Positions 48,305 through 61,665 of a stretch of 64,000 nucleotides of DNA are shown here, one piece after another (within the stretch, counting starts at the first letter, position 1; every line of letters begins with the position of its first letter). The position numbers and the translations under genes are program-made. The DNA is taken from assembly GCA_963995525.1 (NCBI GenBank), contig OZ023208.1, forward strand, positions 19,549,699 through 19,613,698, in the 5' to 3' direction. This stretch comes from Escarpia spicata. Lineage: Eukaryota > Annelida > Polychaeta > Sabellida > Siboglinidae. Below the pieces are notes generated by a model. That model was not told the DNA's origin, did not search any database, and saw only the letters and a program-made list of their open reading frames with translations.

Positions 48305-48530
48305 CTGGGCCTGGTGCAGTAGCTGAGCACTGTGTTTGGAGTATAATCTGCTGGAGCCTGGAGCAGTGGCTGCTAGAGCCTGGAGCAGTAGCTACGGTAG
48401 AATAGAGTACAGTAGCTGCTAGAGCCTGGAGCAGTAGCTGCAGAGGCTGAAGCAGTAGCTACTATAGCATAGAGGAGCAGCTGCTGGATCCTGGAGCAGT
48501 AGCTGTTGAAGCATGGAGCAGCAGCTGCTA
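48305..48530. repeat. degenerate GCAGTAGCTGCTAGAGCCTG repeat
   Basis: Words GAGCCTGGAGCAGTAGCT and GAGCAGCAGCTGCT recur at irregular ~24-40 bp steps. Confidence 0.7.
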
Positions 48531-48539
48531 TAATGAATA

Positions 48540-51120
48540 TTCTACAGCTACAGCACAGAGTAGTAAGCTGCAACTTGAGGCAAACCCAGACACTTGTAGG
48601 AGACTGTGATGGGTCAGCCGACTTGAGGATCAGATGCTTAATGACCACGTCTAACCTGACAAATAAACACTTCAACTGGACCAGGAATCAGGTCAACAAG
48701 AGTCATGTGGGTCAACTACATCAACCACCAGTCAATCTACTAGTGCCAGGACACCTCACACAACCAAATGTGGGTGACAAACCTATAGGTGCCTGTCCTG
48801 TGGGTGACAAATTTGTCTGTGTCTGTCCCGTTGTCTCCCCGACTCCCTTAAATCAAACATGGCTATCTCATTTCTTGGTGATCGGGAGGGGCTCCGGAGT
48901 GGGAGATATGGGGTGGGGGGGGACATCTAGGCACCTATGGGAAACGGGAGTATACTGGCAGCAATCGGATATGGGGCGAGAAAGGCTGAAGGCATGGATG
49001 TAATAACAGCTGCGTGAACAAACAAGTCCTTGAAATGTCCTACTCAATGTAAACCTAGAAAATGGGCATTGGATGGGCATGTGAGGGCAGTGGGTGGGTT
49101 GGCATGTGAGGGCAGTGGGTGGGCGGGCACAGGTCATCTGTCTTCAGCTGTCACCATTACTGAGACTGCACACTGCACAACTATATTTCAAGTAGACTAC
49201 AGGATGTGAAATGGAGAGTGCTTTGTAAAGACAACACACTAACAGCTGACTCACTCCCACCCCACCAGTTCTGTCATTACCCACAGGATGGCTGTGGTGT
49301 AGCCAGAGGGGTCATACCTCATACCACCCATCATAACTGTTAAACTGACCACAACCTGGCTTTAACCACAATTAAAATGGCAACCTGTCAATCTTCAGTT
49401 AATGAACCGTTGCCAAATAACAAGATAAGTAAGATAGTTGTTTGATCCGCGTGGCCTTCGTAGCAATCAACTTATGGAAACGTGCCATGTAAGTTTGTTA
49501 TTGGGCTGCCCTGGGGTACAATGGCCAGTACTCTCCGGTGAGTATATTAACATAAAAGAAAACCAGACTGGTGTAAACTGTCTGTTGAACTTCTCCTTTC
49601 TTCTGTTCATCATGGAGTAATGACAACCATGTAAGTGTAAACAGCTGTGCTACATCTGGCAGCTATCAAGCAGGGCACTCTTCATTAAACCCATTAATTA
49701 CAAGTCAACAGACTTAGCTAATAAATGGTGATCAGCCAGTATCAAGACTTGCCAGCCATCCATCAGCAGCCTTAATATCACTGGTCACTCACCACGAGGC
49801 ACAAAGACATCAGGTGTGGAGTCTTGAATCATTGTCGACATTCTCTCCCTCTACTCAACCTTTAAAAGGAGTCACTCTGTTCCTAGTTTTTCATTTATTA
49901 ATTAACATAATGTTCTTAAGACTACACTAACTATGTTGAAGGTATACTGCCCACCAAATTGTGTTTAATAAGCCATTACATGTTCTAAACATTGACCGGT
50001 ATTTCCCAAGGGGCACTGACAATGTGTTTACAAGACCAACATTGTCCACTTACTCCAACGCAAAGTCAACATGCAAACTGAAAAAAACTATGGTAACATA
50101 ATATGTACCTATCAAGTTACACATCCCACTCACCAGGCTCAATGCTCATAGATACGAGACAGATGACATCACAGCCTATCTACTTTGATTAGTAACATGA
50201 CCTTATTTGCAAATATGTTATGCCTTTATAATGTCTGCCACACATGGTGAAATACATGTCTTCATAGCAGCAGAACATTACACATTAGAATTAAATCACA
50301 CATTTATTTTCCTTTCAAGAAACCAAGTCAATGTGACTGAATCAATCATGACACCTATGACAACTACACTGTCGCCTTTTATACAGGTGAGAATCCTTCA
50401 TAACTGTCAACTGTAATGCATTCTAACATTATCTACAATGTTTTCCCGACACCTCTGTAGAGACATTGCACTCAGTCAAACAAAGTTGTCAAGAATTGAA
50501 TAGCTTTACAAAATACACTGTAACATGCTGCAACGTGCACTTAGCTATTCAATAATCACAAGATTAAGGTTACGCCAGAACTTATAAAAGCCCACCGGAC
50601 ATATTGTATGGCTTGCACAACATTTACATTGAATCACTTCGGGTCATAACCTTATTTCCTGTCTTGTAGATATAATTAATTCACCATGTAGAACATATTA
50701 CTGACTTTTTCATCTGATGTGAATTTCTTTGGAACCTTTTCAATTAAGTAAAAAACCAGATATGCCCCTCTCAACATTACATGTTCAATGGAATGCCACA
50801 CATGTCTGTGAGTTCCCCTATTCATAACAGGTGTACAGGGAGAACACCCCAACACTCTCCTAGCCAGGGTAGACCGAGAGATGTCAGTCATCCCAGTGGC
50901 TGACTCACTCAGTGGTACAACCAGGGGGCGTTTTACAAAGATACACAGCATGTAAACTGATGTCACCATCATGGACATTAGATCCAACATCAGGCGGCTA
51001 GAATTGTTTGAAAGATGTGTTACGTTAATTTTACACCACAAAGTATGACTGATGGAAAAATTCACTGTCTGGTGGGCTGAAGCCAACCATAAAAAAACAG
51101 GCATCTGTAGCATATCTGTC
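48540..51120. other. non-coding DNA, nothing definite
   Basis: A short GGGCATGTGAGGGCAGTGGG duplication lies at 49075-49125. No gene supported. Confidence 0.5.
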
Positions 51121-51130
51121 TTGGAACTAG

Positions 51131-51565
51131 ATGTGTGTGTGTGTGTGTGTCTGTCTGTCTGTCTGTCTGTCTGCCTGTCACTGTCAGTCAATCCAGGACT
51201 TGCTTGCTGTGTGGTATTTCAAGGTTGTCTGATGACAACTGGTAGTATGTTTCTGTTGGAAGCTTTCTGTCAACTGTGGCATCTGTTACTGCTACTGTCA
51301 TAACTCCACTGTCAGTGGACTGTGGTGTCAGTCAGTCTATCTGTAGATGATGGTGTCTGTATGTCTGTCTGTCTATCTGTAGATGATGGTGTCTGTCTGT
51401 ATGTCAGTCTATATGTAGATTATGGTGTCTGTCTGTCTGTCTGTATACATTGGTGTTTGACTGTCTGTCAGACTGTCTGCAGTCATAATGGTGTTTAACT
51501 GGCTGTCTGTCTGTATAATCTGTATAATCTGTCTGTCAGTCTGTCTGTAGACAATGGTGTTTAAC

Positions 51566-51597
<32 letters not shown>

Positions 51598-51690
51598 GAT
51601 CTGCCTGTCTGTCTGTCTGTCTGTCTGTCTGTACATGATGGTGTTTGACTGTCTGTCAGTCTGTCTGTAGACAATGGTTGGGACTGGAGT
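51131..51690. repeat. CTGT/GT microsatellite and derived longer repeat
   Basis: (GT)n then (CTGT)n at 51131-51175. From 51340 to 51680, CTGT tracts alternate with an AGACAATGGTGTTTGACTGT-like spacer, forming a loose higher-order repeat. Confidence 0.85.
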
Positions 51691-51782
51691 AGAAAGTGCA
51701 TGATGTTCAGCGAATAGCAGAGTAGAAATCATGTAGTACCAAACTCATAATAATAGTGTGATATTTGGTCATCCCTGGAGCC

Positions 51783-51955
51783 TCAGTTAATTAAATCCAT
51801 ATCCAGCCTGTATGTCTGCTGAGCTACCACCCAAGCTGCTACTGGATGAGAATCTACATTCCCCCTGGGTATAACCCCAGGGTATACAGATGACCTGTCT
51901 GCCCTAGAGGCCAATGCTGTAACCTCTACAACACCATGTGGAAGGCTGCTTTGAT
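51783..51955 (-). mobile_element. tRNA-derived SINE fragment (minus strand)
   Basis: Minus strand: A-box-like TGGTGTTGTAGAGGTTACAG near 51940 and B-box-like GGGTTATACCC near 51870, spaced as in a tRNA head, with a short body to 51783. Confidence 0.55.
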
Positions 51956-54900
51956 AGTTGATAGTGATACTAATGTTTCTGAGAAAAAAAATCAGCAGTG
52001 ACCAGTGAGAGAGAACACCAAAGTAAGACAGCCACTGAGTGGACACAATGAGCCAATTGGAACAGGCATAAACCCAGTCAGTCAGCACAGATTAAAACCA
52101 ATGAATGCCTCGCCTTGAGCAAGTGTCAGACAAACAGGTGACCTCACCGAACGTCTCCACTAGCCAAGGGGGGCCGATCATGTATTGACTGAACATTCGA
52201 TTTCATGCACCACCACTGGCTTCTATACCTCACCCCTTAACATGATGCCCCACCCGAAGAATAAACCCTCCTCAGTGACCTCACCCCATAGGTAGCACAC
52301 TCTTTCAAACAGATCCGCCACCTGTTCAAACTAATATCCCTTCAGACTAACAAACCTCCTTACAAACTCATTCATGGGGTAGTCAACCATTGTTTTAGTG
52401 TTATTTAAGTATGTTGATACACGCTGACTGTGTAATGTTTACAAACAATAACTTACTAGTAAGAATAACTTTCAGTCATTGAAATTATTGCTGCCACCAA
52501 GTGATACCATTTTAATATGAATATAATAGCAATGAAAACTGTGAGGGTTATAAGTGCTCACAATTATGGCTGTTAAACAGTACAGAACTTTGAGAAACTT
52601 CAAGCTCTCCTTGCATATATGTACTTTACATCCAAAGACCAAAATATAAGTAAGCCTGTGCTAAAGAGGGATATAAAAGTGCCACACCTGAAAAACTACA
52701 ATCAACACCCCATCCCCATTATCTAAAGGGGAATTACACACCCCTCTCCAGCACTGTGCCATTGTAGAATGCCCCCCCCTGTCAACAAACAGACAGCAGT
52801 GTGTGCACCACTGCAAAGCTCCACAGAGCAACAATTCCTGAGACAGGCCTGTGCAAACTTACTTGTAAAACTTCCTGTTTGTTGTGAGAGCTCCCTGGTC
52901 CAGGCCACTAGCACCTGTGATCTTAGTTGCCTTTGATGTGAGAACTGAGCAGACTAGAGCCAGTATTGCCCTGTCCAGCTAGATGGCCACAGGAGTTGGA
53001 GGCAACCACCCTATCCAGTCCGGTCAGCCGAAACTTAGTGAGCCATCCACCGCCTACCTGAGAGTTCAGCTGAGTCTGTGTGTGCCTCCTGCCACCTGGT
53101 GTTTGCTGGGACACTTTGGCACGCTGCGGTGATTCAGTGAGGCTCTCTACTGGTGGGTGCCCTCATGTACAAACAAGGTCAACTGTCCTATGATCAGATC
53201 TAATCACAAAGCAACTGGATACACAGAGCATACTATGATATACTATACAGGGCAGCCATGTTATCATTGCGGTGTTATCACATATGAAAGTACTAATTAT
53301 GCTATTCGTTTAAAAAGTTTTTATTTTATGTACATAATTGATGACAATATATCCACAAAACTGCCCCTAATGAAAGGTACACAGCTATTAGGTAAATTGA
53401 AATAAATCCAACGACCTCTACATACATGTTTCTAGAAACAACTCTCACCTAACGTCTGTTCTTCATACAATTATACCTACACTGTAGACACAAATGCCAA
53501 AACTTCATGTGCATTTGTGCAAACTGAACCGAAGTCAATCAATGTGCTAATAATGGATTACTTTGAGGTCACCATAATTACAACACAAATAATATTCTAA
53601 CACAGAGACTCAGAGGTCGTTCGTAATTGTTGACATTTACCTATTTGTACTTGTAAGCATGTGAAAAGGGCGGGGGTCAAGGCCTACATACAAATTATTA
53701 AAATGTTAGTCTCATGTAGATTGCATAACCAATACCATAGTGAATTTTAGTGATTGTAAAAAATTAATAATTATTATTATTATGATGGCTGACATTATAT
53801 ATGTCCTTTGTCTGTACTGAGTCATCACACTGTTACTCACCTACATATACAATTTTATATTTGGAAAATTATTGACATTTTAATTTTGCACAAAATTATT
53901 AATATTTAGGTAACTGTTGACAATTACGAATGACCCTTACGGAGGTAGCTCAGCTAAAATACTAGCTGTCTGTGTGTCCTCATTCTGACGGAACTATCTC
54001 ATTCTGTGAAGGAAACAACAGCAACAATGGACAATGGTTAATTCTTGTATTGTTGTGTAGTCCGGTTGAATGGCAAGGAAATGCCTTGCAGTCACATAGC
54101 AGTTGATATCCTGTAGTTATCTCCGAGTCTCAATCTGAGTGACAGTTAGCTACGCTGAGGACTTAAAGTATATGTCTTTTGTAAGGTGTAAAACAAAAGT
54201 TTTTACTAACTAGGTAGTGTAAGTTAGAGGAGGTGGGCCCAATGGAAATGACTATGGGTGGGGCTTATAAATAATTAATTGATAGCCCCCCCCCCCGTAT
54301 CTTTCGTCTAGCACACGAGTATGAGAATGCTTAATCCTTTGGTTTTGTTGCACCAATGAGCTCGGATTGTCTGAGGATATTGGTGCATAAGAAGTAATTT
54401 ATTTATTATTATTATTTCTTCATTGTTAATTGTTAGTTACATTTTATTCTTGTAGTTGTCCGACAGTGGTATTAGTGCACTCACATTAATACAACTGCTG
54501 GGTGCTAATGTAACAACATAACAATATCCACTGAGATGTGCATTGCACTTAAAATATTGTGTACAATGAGTTATCATCATAATTTTTCTCTCCTTTGATT
54601 CCTTGCAGGATGCGGGCCTGTCAACTCTCCTCACTCATTCTGTCTAACCCATCGCAGTCTGCTCCCAATTACCTTCACTCTCAGGTGTATTTTATTCCAA
54701 CCTGTTCTCTTAATTCACTCATCTCATGTTAACATTAAATATGTATAAATATTTAAATTCACAAAAACATGCACATATGCGTGGTGCGCAACACGAATAC
54801 CAAAGTAAGAGAAATCACGTCGGACAGTCAGCAGCCCCAGGCAAATCTAACCACTTTAAAGCTGTTCACAATAGCCGCATTCATTCCACCTACATGCGAC

Positions 54901-56232
54901 CCAGTTGGTCTTTTGCATGAATGACAGTGATTGAATGCCAATTACCATAAACGTGAGTAAACAGTGATGAAGACTGCATGAACCCATAGCCTTTGTCCAT
55001 CTGTTCTTATCATAAGGCTTATCATAGGGAAACAAATGTTTCCCTGTTCACAGGTTAGCTACACCAAGACTGTTGTCATGAATTATAATTTACCACCCAA
55101 GGTGGAACCGAGGTTAATTAGTTTGCCGGCTCAAAAGTCCAAAAATTGATACAGCTGAGGCATTGTAGAGGCATAGCTTGTGGCTGCATTGTTTTGAGAT
55201 GTGGAGGGGATTAATAAGGCTGGCTGAACAATAATATTGTGTCAGTGCACATAGGAAATGGATACGTGTTATTCTAAGTTTCTGACCTGTTACACTCCAA
55301 ACAGCCCTTGTGTTAACACAGGTGTTTTCTACATATGCATGAAGTTTACCGAGCTGGACCCGTTAGTTTATATGGAATGTGTGGGATGTTTTTCCTTATA
55401 AATCTGATAGAAGGGATTTGTGGTTCTAAGTGTCTTACAGAAAATATCCACAACTCAAAATGTCCTGAGCTAAGTTGCATCCGAGTCTGCATTTGTAACG
55501 AAACAATAGGGATGTTTGTGGCTGAACACTTGACATAGAAACTGGTCAAAAATATATATTAGTACAATAAATACCATTAAAGATAATTGTTTGCATAAGA
55601 AATAAAAATGTTAGGATTCACATTGGGACTAAACGAATGTCTGAAATGAGGAAACATCCGAAGTTGGGGGTCAACTTTCCAGGATTTCTATATATAAAGT
55701 GGCCCTGCTGAACAAAACACCTTGCATTTTCCAATCAAAATATAACATGGAAATTATAAATTTTAAACTTATAACATTTTTTAATGCCATTGCCTTGTGT
55801 AATCCAGGAATTAGATGTATGAATACTACTGATAACTCTATCAGTATCAACACATCTAAATAACCAACGTGGAATTTTATTATTCATGAACGCCTTTCAT
55901 AATGATACTTTTGGTTTTTGGCCTAGGTAGGAATAATGTGAGAATTGTCTTTAGTTTTTGTAAATTTATGTGTCACCCACAGTTGTTTCAGACATATTTC
56001 TGGTATGTTGAGAGATAGAAATTTGGTCAGGCAGCAAAGATTTGTGTTTTTCGTTGCGTTTCAGTTTATACATGGCTGCAAATAAATAATATTTAAAGGT
56101 ATTTTCTTTATCAAGTCACAAGAACTTCTAGAGTCAGCTGCATTTAACAGTTGGCTGCATTTAACAGGGTCTGTTTGGTAACCGGAAACACAACTATTAT
56201 TCTGAAATGCCTCTAGCGGCCACCTACGCAAG
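51956..56232. other. non-coding DNA, nothing definite
   Basis: Only short, non-conserved-looking ORFs. AT-rich with a poly-C run near 54287. Confidence 0.5.
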
Positions 56233-56237
56233 TCAAC

Positions 56238-56632
56238 CAGAACATACAGTGATTACTATCTCAAGCCCCTCACATACAGTGATTACTACCTCAAGCTCCT
56301 CACATACAGTGATTACTACCTCAAGCCCCTCACATACAGTGATTACTACCTCAAGCCCCTCACATAGTGAATACTACCTCAAGCCCCTCACATACAGTGA
56401 TTACTACCTCAAGCCCCTCACATACAGTGATTACTACCTCAAGCCTCTCACATACAGTGATTACTACCTCAAGCCCCTCACATACAGTGATTACTACCGC
56501 AAGCCCCTCGCATACAGTGAATACTACCTCAAGCTCCTCGCATACAGTGATTACTACCTCAAGCCCCTCACATACAGTGATTACTACCTAAAATCCCTCA
56601 CATACAGTGAATACTACCTCAAGCCCCTCACA
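56238..56632. repeat. 30-bp minisatellite, about 13 copies
   Basis: Unit CACATACAGTGATTACTACC followed by TCAAGCCCCT. A few copies lack 4-5 bases. The 168-residue Tyr/Ser-rich ORF here is repeat-encoded. Confidence 0.95.
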
Positions 56633-56649
56633 GTTATGACCTCAGCTAC

Positions 56650-59600
56650 TAGCAGAATGTTTATGTTGGCTGTTCCCAGGAACCTACGATTCATTGGTGT
56701 TTACGCACAATGAATGGCACTTGGATAGGCAGACAGAAGTAAGAAGACCATCACCCGACCTTGAATTGGTCAATGTTTGAGAGCGTTAAGACCATGAACA
56801 GGCCAGGCCACCAGTAACCAGGGCCAGGGACCTGATTTAGGAACTGCACTGTAACATGAGAGTCTGTTTGGGAGAACAATATTGGTAACATGGTCTTTTC
56901 TATCACCTGGTTCCTTCCATCATCCATCAGTTCACGGTTACTGTTGGACCTTTGACAAGGTATAATGAGTAATGTGACTGACAGAGCCACGGGAAGCCGA
57001 GGGAGCCCTTGTCTGGCGCCCTGGGTGCGCACTCAACCAGCAGAAATAGTACACATGCAAGACAGGATATCGACACGGCTGACCCCACTGAATAGTTTCA
57101 AACAACAGAAAACAGGTTGCGACTAGTTTTTATTGTCTGGCAGCCTGCGTGGAGTTGGTGTGCCTGTGAGCTTCGGGGAAATCTGGAGAATCCGGGCAAC
57201 CAGGAGTGCCCATTCCATACTTGTGTTGAGACATATTGGATGGGGGGAAAACAGTACCTATAGATGAACAATGGAGGAGCTGAGAGAAGAGGTTGGTGGG
57301 AAAGAGTTTCAGGAGGAAGCTGCTGATTAGTCAATTAAAGTGGGCTGGACGCATGGACCGAGGGAAAGGGAAATGACTAACGAAGAGCACAGATGCCCTC
57401 AGAGTGGTGGGTAGAAGGAGGAGACCACGACTAAGAAGGAAGGACAGTTTGAAGAGATTTATTTGGATTTAGAGAGAACAAGTGCGAGGGATTTGGAATG
57501 GCAACAGGTGGTGGAGACAACAGTAAAATGTGACCAGTGACAGAAGAGAAACAAACAGTGACAGACGAGAAACAAAAAACTGACAGCCAGTTTCAAGGCC
57601 AGCCTCTGGAGATCACATAGATCTATGGAGAAATCTAAAATAGGAACTGTTTTATAAAGCACAATCACAGAGACAAGCATTTACTTGTTAACAAAATATG
57701 GACTGGTCTCACGTATAATGCATGACTGGATTAGAAAAACTCATCCTCAAAATCAGGAACCCATACAGTATGCAGCAACCACAGAACTTGGCTCCATGTC
57801 ATTAAAAGGAAATTTGACCTTCAGGGAAATCAGATATAGCCAACCTACTAAATTGTGCAAAACATTTTTTATTATGGTATCAAGGCTACATGTATAGGAC
57901 CAAATCAAGTAGAACCAGGCCACACCTGGACACAGAGGGGACACACGGATAACAGAACTAAGCCAAAATCACAACTGAACTCTTTGATGACAACATCAGG
58001 TGGATGTGTCATCATGTATGCTAAATCAACAATTGGCCAATAAAGTACAACTTTTTACAAAATACATGTCAGGGTTGGGGCAACTGTAATTGTGCAATTG
58101 TAATTGATTTTTATGAGCCTCATCTGCTGTGTAATTGACCATGGTGTATCACAATGGTTGTAATTGTCCATTGTAACTGCACCCAAACCTTGCAGCAAGA
58201 TTTCACCTAAAACCGTGTCTAAAAATGATACATCTAATCTTCCTTTATAAAATGACATAGTTGCACAAAAGCTGTGTTATAACAGTTTTTGTAACTGACC
58301 TTTTCCTTTAGCATTATCAATGATTATTTGAAGTTCTCTACAAAACTTCTTTTTTTCAAGTGTTCTATGTTGAAACAGGCAGCAAACACGCGTGAACCGT
58401 TTTAACAAAAGAACACATTTCTATTTTAAAACCGACTGATCATAATGCTTAAAAACATCCACAAACACAATTTATTTTAATGAAATTCATCAAAATGAAC
58501 AGTGATTTGCAATGGGTTAAATCGATTGAAAAGTGAGGTTTAATTCCAAATCTCAACAGCGTAGTCTGTGTGTTTCTAATTTGGTAGCAATTGCCACCAT
58601 GCTTGGCACTGTGCATAGAAGAAGGATGTTGGAACTAATTGGAGGCTGTTTCACTTGCAGCACAGCTATAGTATTACACAGATACAGGCTACAATGTCTA
58701 CACCATTCACTGCAGTGTGTACGTGGTACGTGTGTACAAGTCTTTTTTAGATACTGATCAATCAAGTACATATAGATACATATGTCTGTCTTGCATCCTG
58801 CAATCATTCTTGCAGTGTAATTACTAGACAGATAATCATACAACTACAGTACTTACTAACCAGTCACAAGAAGCATGGAACTGTTTCACAAAACATTAAG
58901 TTTTTTTCTTACAAAGAGCACAAAAACATGTGCCAAGACTGATGTTTTTCTGCTATATTTTTGGCTGACCAGGTGGGCACCAAAACATCATCAAAAAAGA
59001 CTTTATTTTAATAAATGTAAGCATGTCATTTTTGAATGCAGACTTTAAGAAAAGGTGAGAAATCAACTAAGCCAAGCAATTCATATTATTTTGCCAAGAA
59101 TAATAAATTAACAGGTACATGTATACTCATGCCCAGTTTTAAGTTAGGTTTACCTGCAAAAGTGGATCAAACTTACTCCCTCCACCAGAATGTCTAAGAA
59201 CTTTATAACTAAAAATCTGAAATATTTATAATTGTAATGTAATTGTACGAACCTTTATAACAGTCTTCAAGACAGTGCTCAGTATTTCTGAGCCATTATT
59301 CTTATCAGATACCTGAGAAAATCGGTCATGAATAACAACGACGACTAACAATACATTGATCTATGCATTCTTCAGACATGTCACAGTTGCTGAGCTATGG
59401 GGCATCTTTGAAATGGCCTGAGATATAATTGGCTGCCTCTGGGAGTACTGGTAGTTTACATAACCAGTCAGTATGGCCACACACAATGTCAGCCTGTCAT
59501 GATGTATAATCACTGTAAGTTCACCATTGGACACTTGCCACATATATATACTGCATATATAGAGCATTTGCTTTCAGGGCATTTGTATTTCAGGTTACTA

Positions 59601-59860
59601 GATTGCATACAATTACCATATGATATATCTCCAGTTTGATTTATTGAACAGAAACACATTGACAATATTACCAGGTAATGGTATAACATTATCATTAAAA
59701 ATAAATTATTGCTGTAATTTATATAATTCAATAGTATCATCAGCTTAATTTCTTTGCAAAACCATCTACAACAGTAAGATACTTAATAATGTTATAGATA
59801 ACTAGCAGTAAGATCATTAGATGTGTGTTCGTGTCATGTTTCTGATGCATACGTGCACGC
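56650..59860. other. non-coding DNA with one small fold-back
   Basis: Apart from the element at 58066-58192, no gene or repeat is supported. Confidence 0.5.
58066..58192. mobile_element. small fold-back element with TAATTG-rich arms
   Basis: The left end AGGGTTGGGGCAACTGTAAT mirrors the right end GTAACTGCACCCAAACCT. TGTAATTG and its complement CAATTACA recur within about 125 bp. Confidence 0.45.
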
Positions 59861-59867
59861 TTGTCTC

Positions 59868-59870
59868 TGT

Positions 59871-59967
<97 letters not shown>
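59868..59967. repeat. (GT)n microsatellite, about 50 repeats
   Basis: An essentially pure GT run with flanking TCTGT words. Not a gene, although Cys-Val and Thr-His ORFs cross it. Confidence 0.98.
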
Positions 59968-59969
59968 TG

Positions 59970-61080
59970 TACAGTGGATTTTTATAATTTTTTTATTCAT
60001 GCACACCACAGGAAAAACAAGAGAACTGGATGAAGAATACGAGCAGACAACCAAATGATCTGTCACAACTCACAAGTCACTCACACACTGGAGTAGGTGG
60101 TCCAACCTTACTCCAGGTAATTACATGTAGATCTGTGTCAATGATTGTAGCTCCTGCAGCAGTTTGATACTAGATATTACCAACCCGCCCCATTTCAGTT
60201 AATGACATATACTCAAATAAACCACCTTCAGGCTAAAACAAGTTTTACACTTAAATGAAACCCACCATCTTTTTTCCACATTATGCCTAAGGGATACACT
60301 GAAGAGGTTTTCTTGGTACCATTTTGTTTAAATTAAGTAACAGTTTGCATATGAACATGGTTGAATGATGCTACTGGTAGTTGTACTGATTGTGCCTATG
60401 AAAATAGTTTTGAACATTGGTTTTGAAAACTTGAAATTAGGAGAAACAGCTGTCTAGATTCATTTTGAAATGTAGTTTTATTTCACATGTTGTGCTTGTG
60501 TTGGCAGAAAATGATTAATACCATGACTGTAGGCCCTAGATGTTTCCGACACTGTGTTTTGGCAACCCTAAAAATCAAATAGTTAAACTGTCTGTTTCTG
60601 GACACCTGTTATGTTTACATGGCCAACTACATGCAGTCCATAATGACTGTAGATTTTCAAACACCAACAATTATTTTATTGCCATTGTATGTTTTTGGAG
60701 AGCTGACAATTTTATTATTTTTAGATGTCTGAACACATACAGTCATTATGGAAGGTATTATACTTCAATTTTTTTCATTTGTAAATGTTTTGCATACTTT
60801 ATTTTGTTTGAAATTCAGAATTGGAAATTAAAATAATTTAAATATTTTCATATTAGAAGCTGTTTACAGGTGAAGTTTTTGCCTAGTGGAGTTTGTCTTC
60901 TTGTTCTTTTACTAAAATAAAGGATGATATAAAAAAGTCTATGTTGTATTTTAAATTTATTTATGAATTATTAATTATTGGTGGGAGTACAAATCATACG
61001 TCCTAATGTTTTACACTGTTTTAACAAAAAAATTAACAAATTATTTGGTAATAGTGATATTCTAATTCTCTAACACATGT
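59970..61080. other. non-coding DNA, nothing definite
   Basis: AT-rich, with several short ORFs lacking protein character. Confidence 0.5.
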
Positions 61081-61288
61081 ATAATAATAATAATAATCTT
61101 TATTGATACATAATGTTAAGTATAGCACAGATGTAGCAGTAATATGAAACATGTATACATTACGTAACAATGGAACGAAGCAACACATTGCTTGTGTTCC
61201 TTATTCATGTCATATATGCAATGAAAACTATGATTCGTGAAAAAAACAAAAAACATCTTCATAATAAACTAACTAATTATTTAATAAT

Positions 61289-61650
61289 GCATTATACGAG
61301 TACCGTAAGACTGAACACCAGATACATCTTAACATGACAACATTATACGAGTACCGTAACACTGAACACCAGGTATATCTTAACATGACAACATTACACG
61401 AGTACCATAACACTGAACACCAGGTACATCTTAACATGACAACATTATACGAGTACCGTAACACTGAACACCAGGTATATCTTAACATGACAACATTACA
61501 CGAGTACCATAACACTGAACACCAGGTACATCTTAACATGACAACATTATACGAGTACCGTAACACTGAACACCAGGTATATCTTAACATGACAACATTA
61601 CACGAGTACCGTAACACTGAACACCAGGTACATCTTAACATGACAAAAAT
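61289..61650. repeat. 51-bp minisatellite in the LINE 3' UTR, 7 copies in 102-bp dimers
   Basis: Unit AACATTATACGAGTACCGTA ... CTTAACATGAC. Odd and even copies differ consistently (TATACG...CCGTA...TATATC versus CACACG-like...CCATA...TACATC), so the array grew by dimers. ORFs on both strands here are repeat-encoded. Confidence 0.93.
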
Positions 61651-61665
61651 TCATTAAAGCAGCAT

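Noticed and set aside
48506..49003. 165-codon plus-strand ORF
   Set aside because: Begins in the degenerate GCAGTAGCTG repeat and shows no conserved motif; I could not support it as a gene.
50676..51191. 171-codon minus ORF
   Set aside because: Starts in the CTGT/GT microsatellite (TDRQTDRQ peptide) and has no recognisable domain.
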